Source of the DNA: Bosea sp. Tri-49
GTDB taxonomy: Bacteria; Pseudomonadota; Alphaproteobacteria; Rhizobiales; Beijerinckiaceae
Direction of reading: 5' to 3'
DNA: 64,000 nucleotides
NCBI RefSeq assembly: GCF_003952665.1
Contig: NZ_CP017946.1
Span: 5,351,001-5,415,000 of the forward strand
Of this stretch, positions 63,398 to 64,000 are shown one piece after another; within the stretch, counting starts at the first letter, position 1; every line of letters begins with the position of its first letter. The translations under genes and the position numbers were made by a program. The notes beneath the pieces were generated by a model, which worked only from the letters and a program-made list of their open reading frames with translations, made no database searches and had not been told where the DNA came from.

Positions 63398-64000
63398 GCA
63401 TGACTCCCAATATCGACCTCTCCGTCGCGATCGGCGGGCTCACCCTGCGCAATCCGGTGATGCCGGCGTCCGGTACCTTCGCCGAGGGGCTGGAGAAGGT
63501 GATGGACTTCAACCGGCTCGGCGCCTTCGTCACCAAGACGATCACCCGTGAACTGCGCGCCGGAAATCCGCTGCCGCGCGTGGTCGAGCGGCCGGGTGGA
63601 TTGATCAATGCCATCGGCATCCCGTCGAAGGGCGTGCCCTATTTCATCGAGAAGATCATGCCGCATTACGCGGCCTACGACACGCCGCTGGTCGTCTCGA
63701 TCTCGGCGCCGACGGCGGAGGGCTTCGCCAGCCTCGCGGCGGAACTCTCGATCCCCGGCGTCGCTGCGATCGAGGCCAACATCTCCTGTCCGAACATCGA
63801 AGAGGACGGCAAGGCCTTCGCGATGCGGGCTGAGTCCACCGAGAAGGTGACGCGCCTGCTCCGGGCCGCGACCGAGCTGCCGCTCTGGCTCAAGCTCACC
63901 CCGAACACCGGCGACGTGCCCGAGGTGGCGCGCGCCGCCGAGGCCGCAGGTGCCGACGCGGTCGTGGTCGCCAATACCATCCTGTCGATGGCGATCGACC
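63394..64000 (+). CDS. pyrD: Dihydroorotate dehydrogenase, class 1B (PyrD), N-terminal part
   Basis: Open from ATG 63394 to the window end: 202 residues of roughly 300. The class 1 catalytic cysteine is in NISCPN (C132; class 2 enzymes have serine there). Orotate- and flavin-contacting residues are kept: K48 in VTKTIT, N72 in INAIGI, N129, K167 in LKLTPN and N194 in ANT. The usual NAIGLQNPG loop is altered to NAIGIPSKG. Coupled to pyrK by an ATGA overlap. Reduction of imported orotate with NADH is proposed. Confidence 0.9.
   Translation, partial: MSMTPNIDLSVAIGGLTLRNPVMPASGTFAEGLEKVMDFNRLGAFVTKTITRELRAGNPLPRVVERPGGLINAIGIPSKGVPYFIEKIMPHYAAYDTPLVVSISAPTAEGFASLAAELSIPGVAAIEANISCPNIEEDGKAFAMRAESTEKVTRLLRAATELPLWLKLTPNTGDVPEVARAAEAAGADAVVVANTILSMAID

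Overview
The window is GC-rich chromosomal DNA of an alphaproteobacterium, most likely Hyphomicrobiales and plausibly Bosea-like. This is inferred from the gene families (AapJQM-like general amino-acid transport, Bug/TctC binding proteins, FCD-type GntR regulators, AAHS transporters) and from an intergenic element at 5083-5143 that resembles a repeat I recall from that order. No rRNA, tRNA, IS, phage or CRISPR element was seen. Nearly everything is catabolic or transport cargo: about seven solute-import systems, each beside its own enzymes and regulator. The first and last genes are cut by the window edges.

Layout. 1-2780: end of a ThDP decarboxylase, an aldehyde dehydrogenase and a Bug-type binding protein (aryl-keto-acid-like degradation). 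2878-6974: PPK2-type polyphosphate kinase, two MFS transporters and a PhnB-like VOC protein. 7160-16193: a GAF-LytTR regulator, an AmpH-like serine hydrolase and a very large glycine-rich autotransporter, with a 21-bp-spaced direct repeat upstream of ampH that fits a LytTR operator. 16355-22205: a complete UgpCBAE-like ABC importer fused operonically to an EEP-family phosphoesterase and an inositol-monophosphatase-family enzyme. 22202-29880: PuuB-like oxidase, glyoxalase-like protein and a complete oligopeptide-type ABC importer with fused ATPases. 29927-36573 (minus): AapM, AapQ and AapJ without an AapP ATPase, a GntR regulator and two FAD oxidoreductases. 36774-40072 (minus): orphan peptide-type binding protein and a YtcJ-like amidohydrolase preceded by a structured leader.

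40434-52569 is a patchwork of small catabolic enzymes (cupins, Ldh-type dehydrogenase, two RidA-fold proteins without the canonical arginine, FAH hydrolase, metal-dependent hydrolase, FMN reductase, class B-like flavoprotein monooxygenase, DUF1028 protein) with a NitT/TauT-type ABC importer and a Bug protein. Two of its minus-strand promoters carry the same 16-bp near-palindrome (15 of 16 identical) at 60 and 62 nt before the start codon, which points to one regulon. 52585-59826: LysR regulator, M20 deacylase and a LivFGMH/LivJ importer. 60019-64000: an XRE regulator, an AAHS aromatic-acid transporter, PyrK and the start of a class 1B PyrD; together they suggest uptake and reductive catabolism of orotate rather than pyrimidine synthesis.

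The strongest candidates for something undescribed are the orotate-type operon at the right end, the shared-operator regulon at 48.4-49.8 kb, the leader RNA before the amidohydrolase at 40.1-40.3 kb, and the LytTR/AmpH/giant autotransporter unit.
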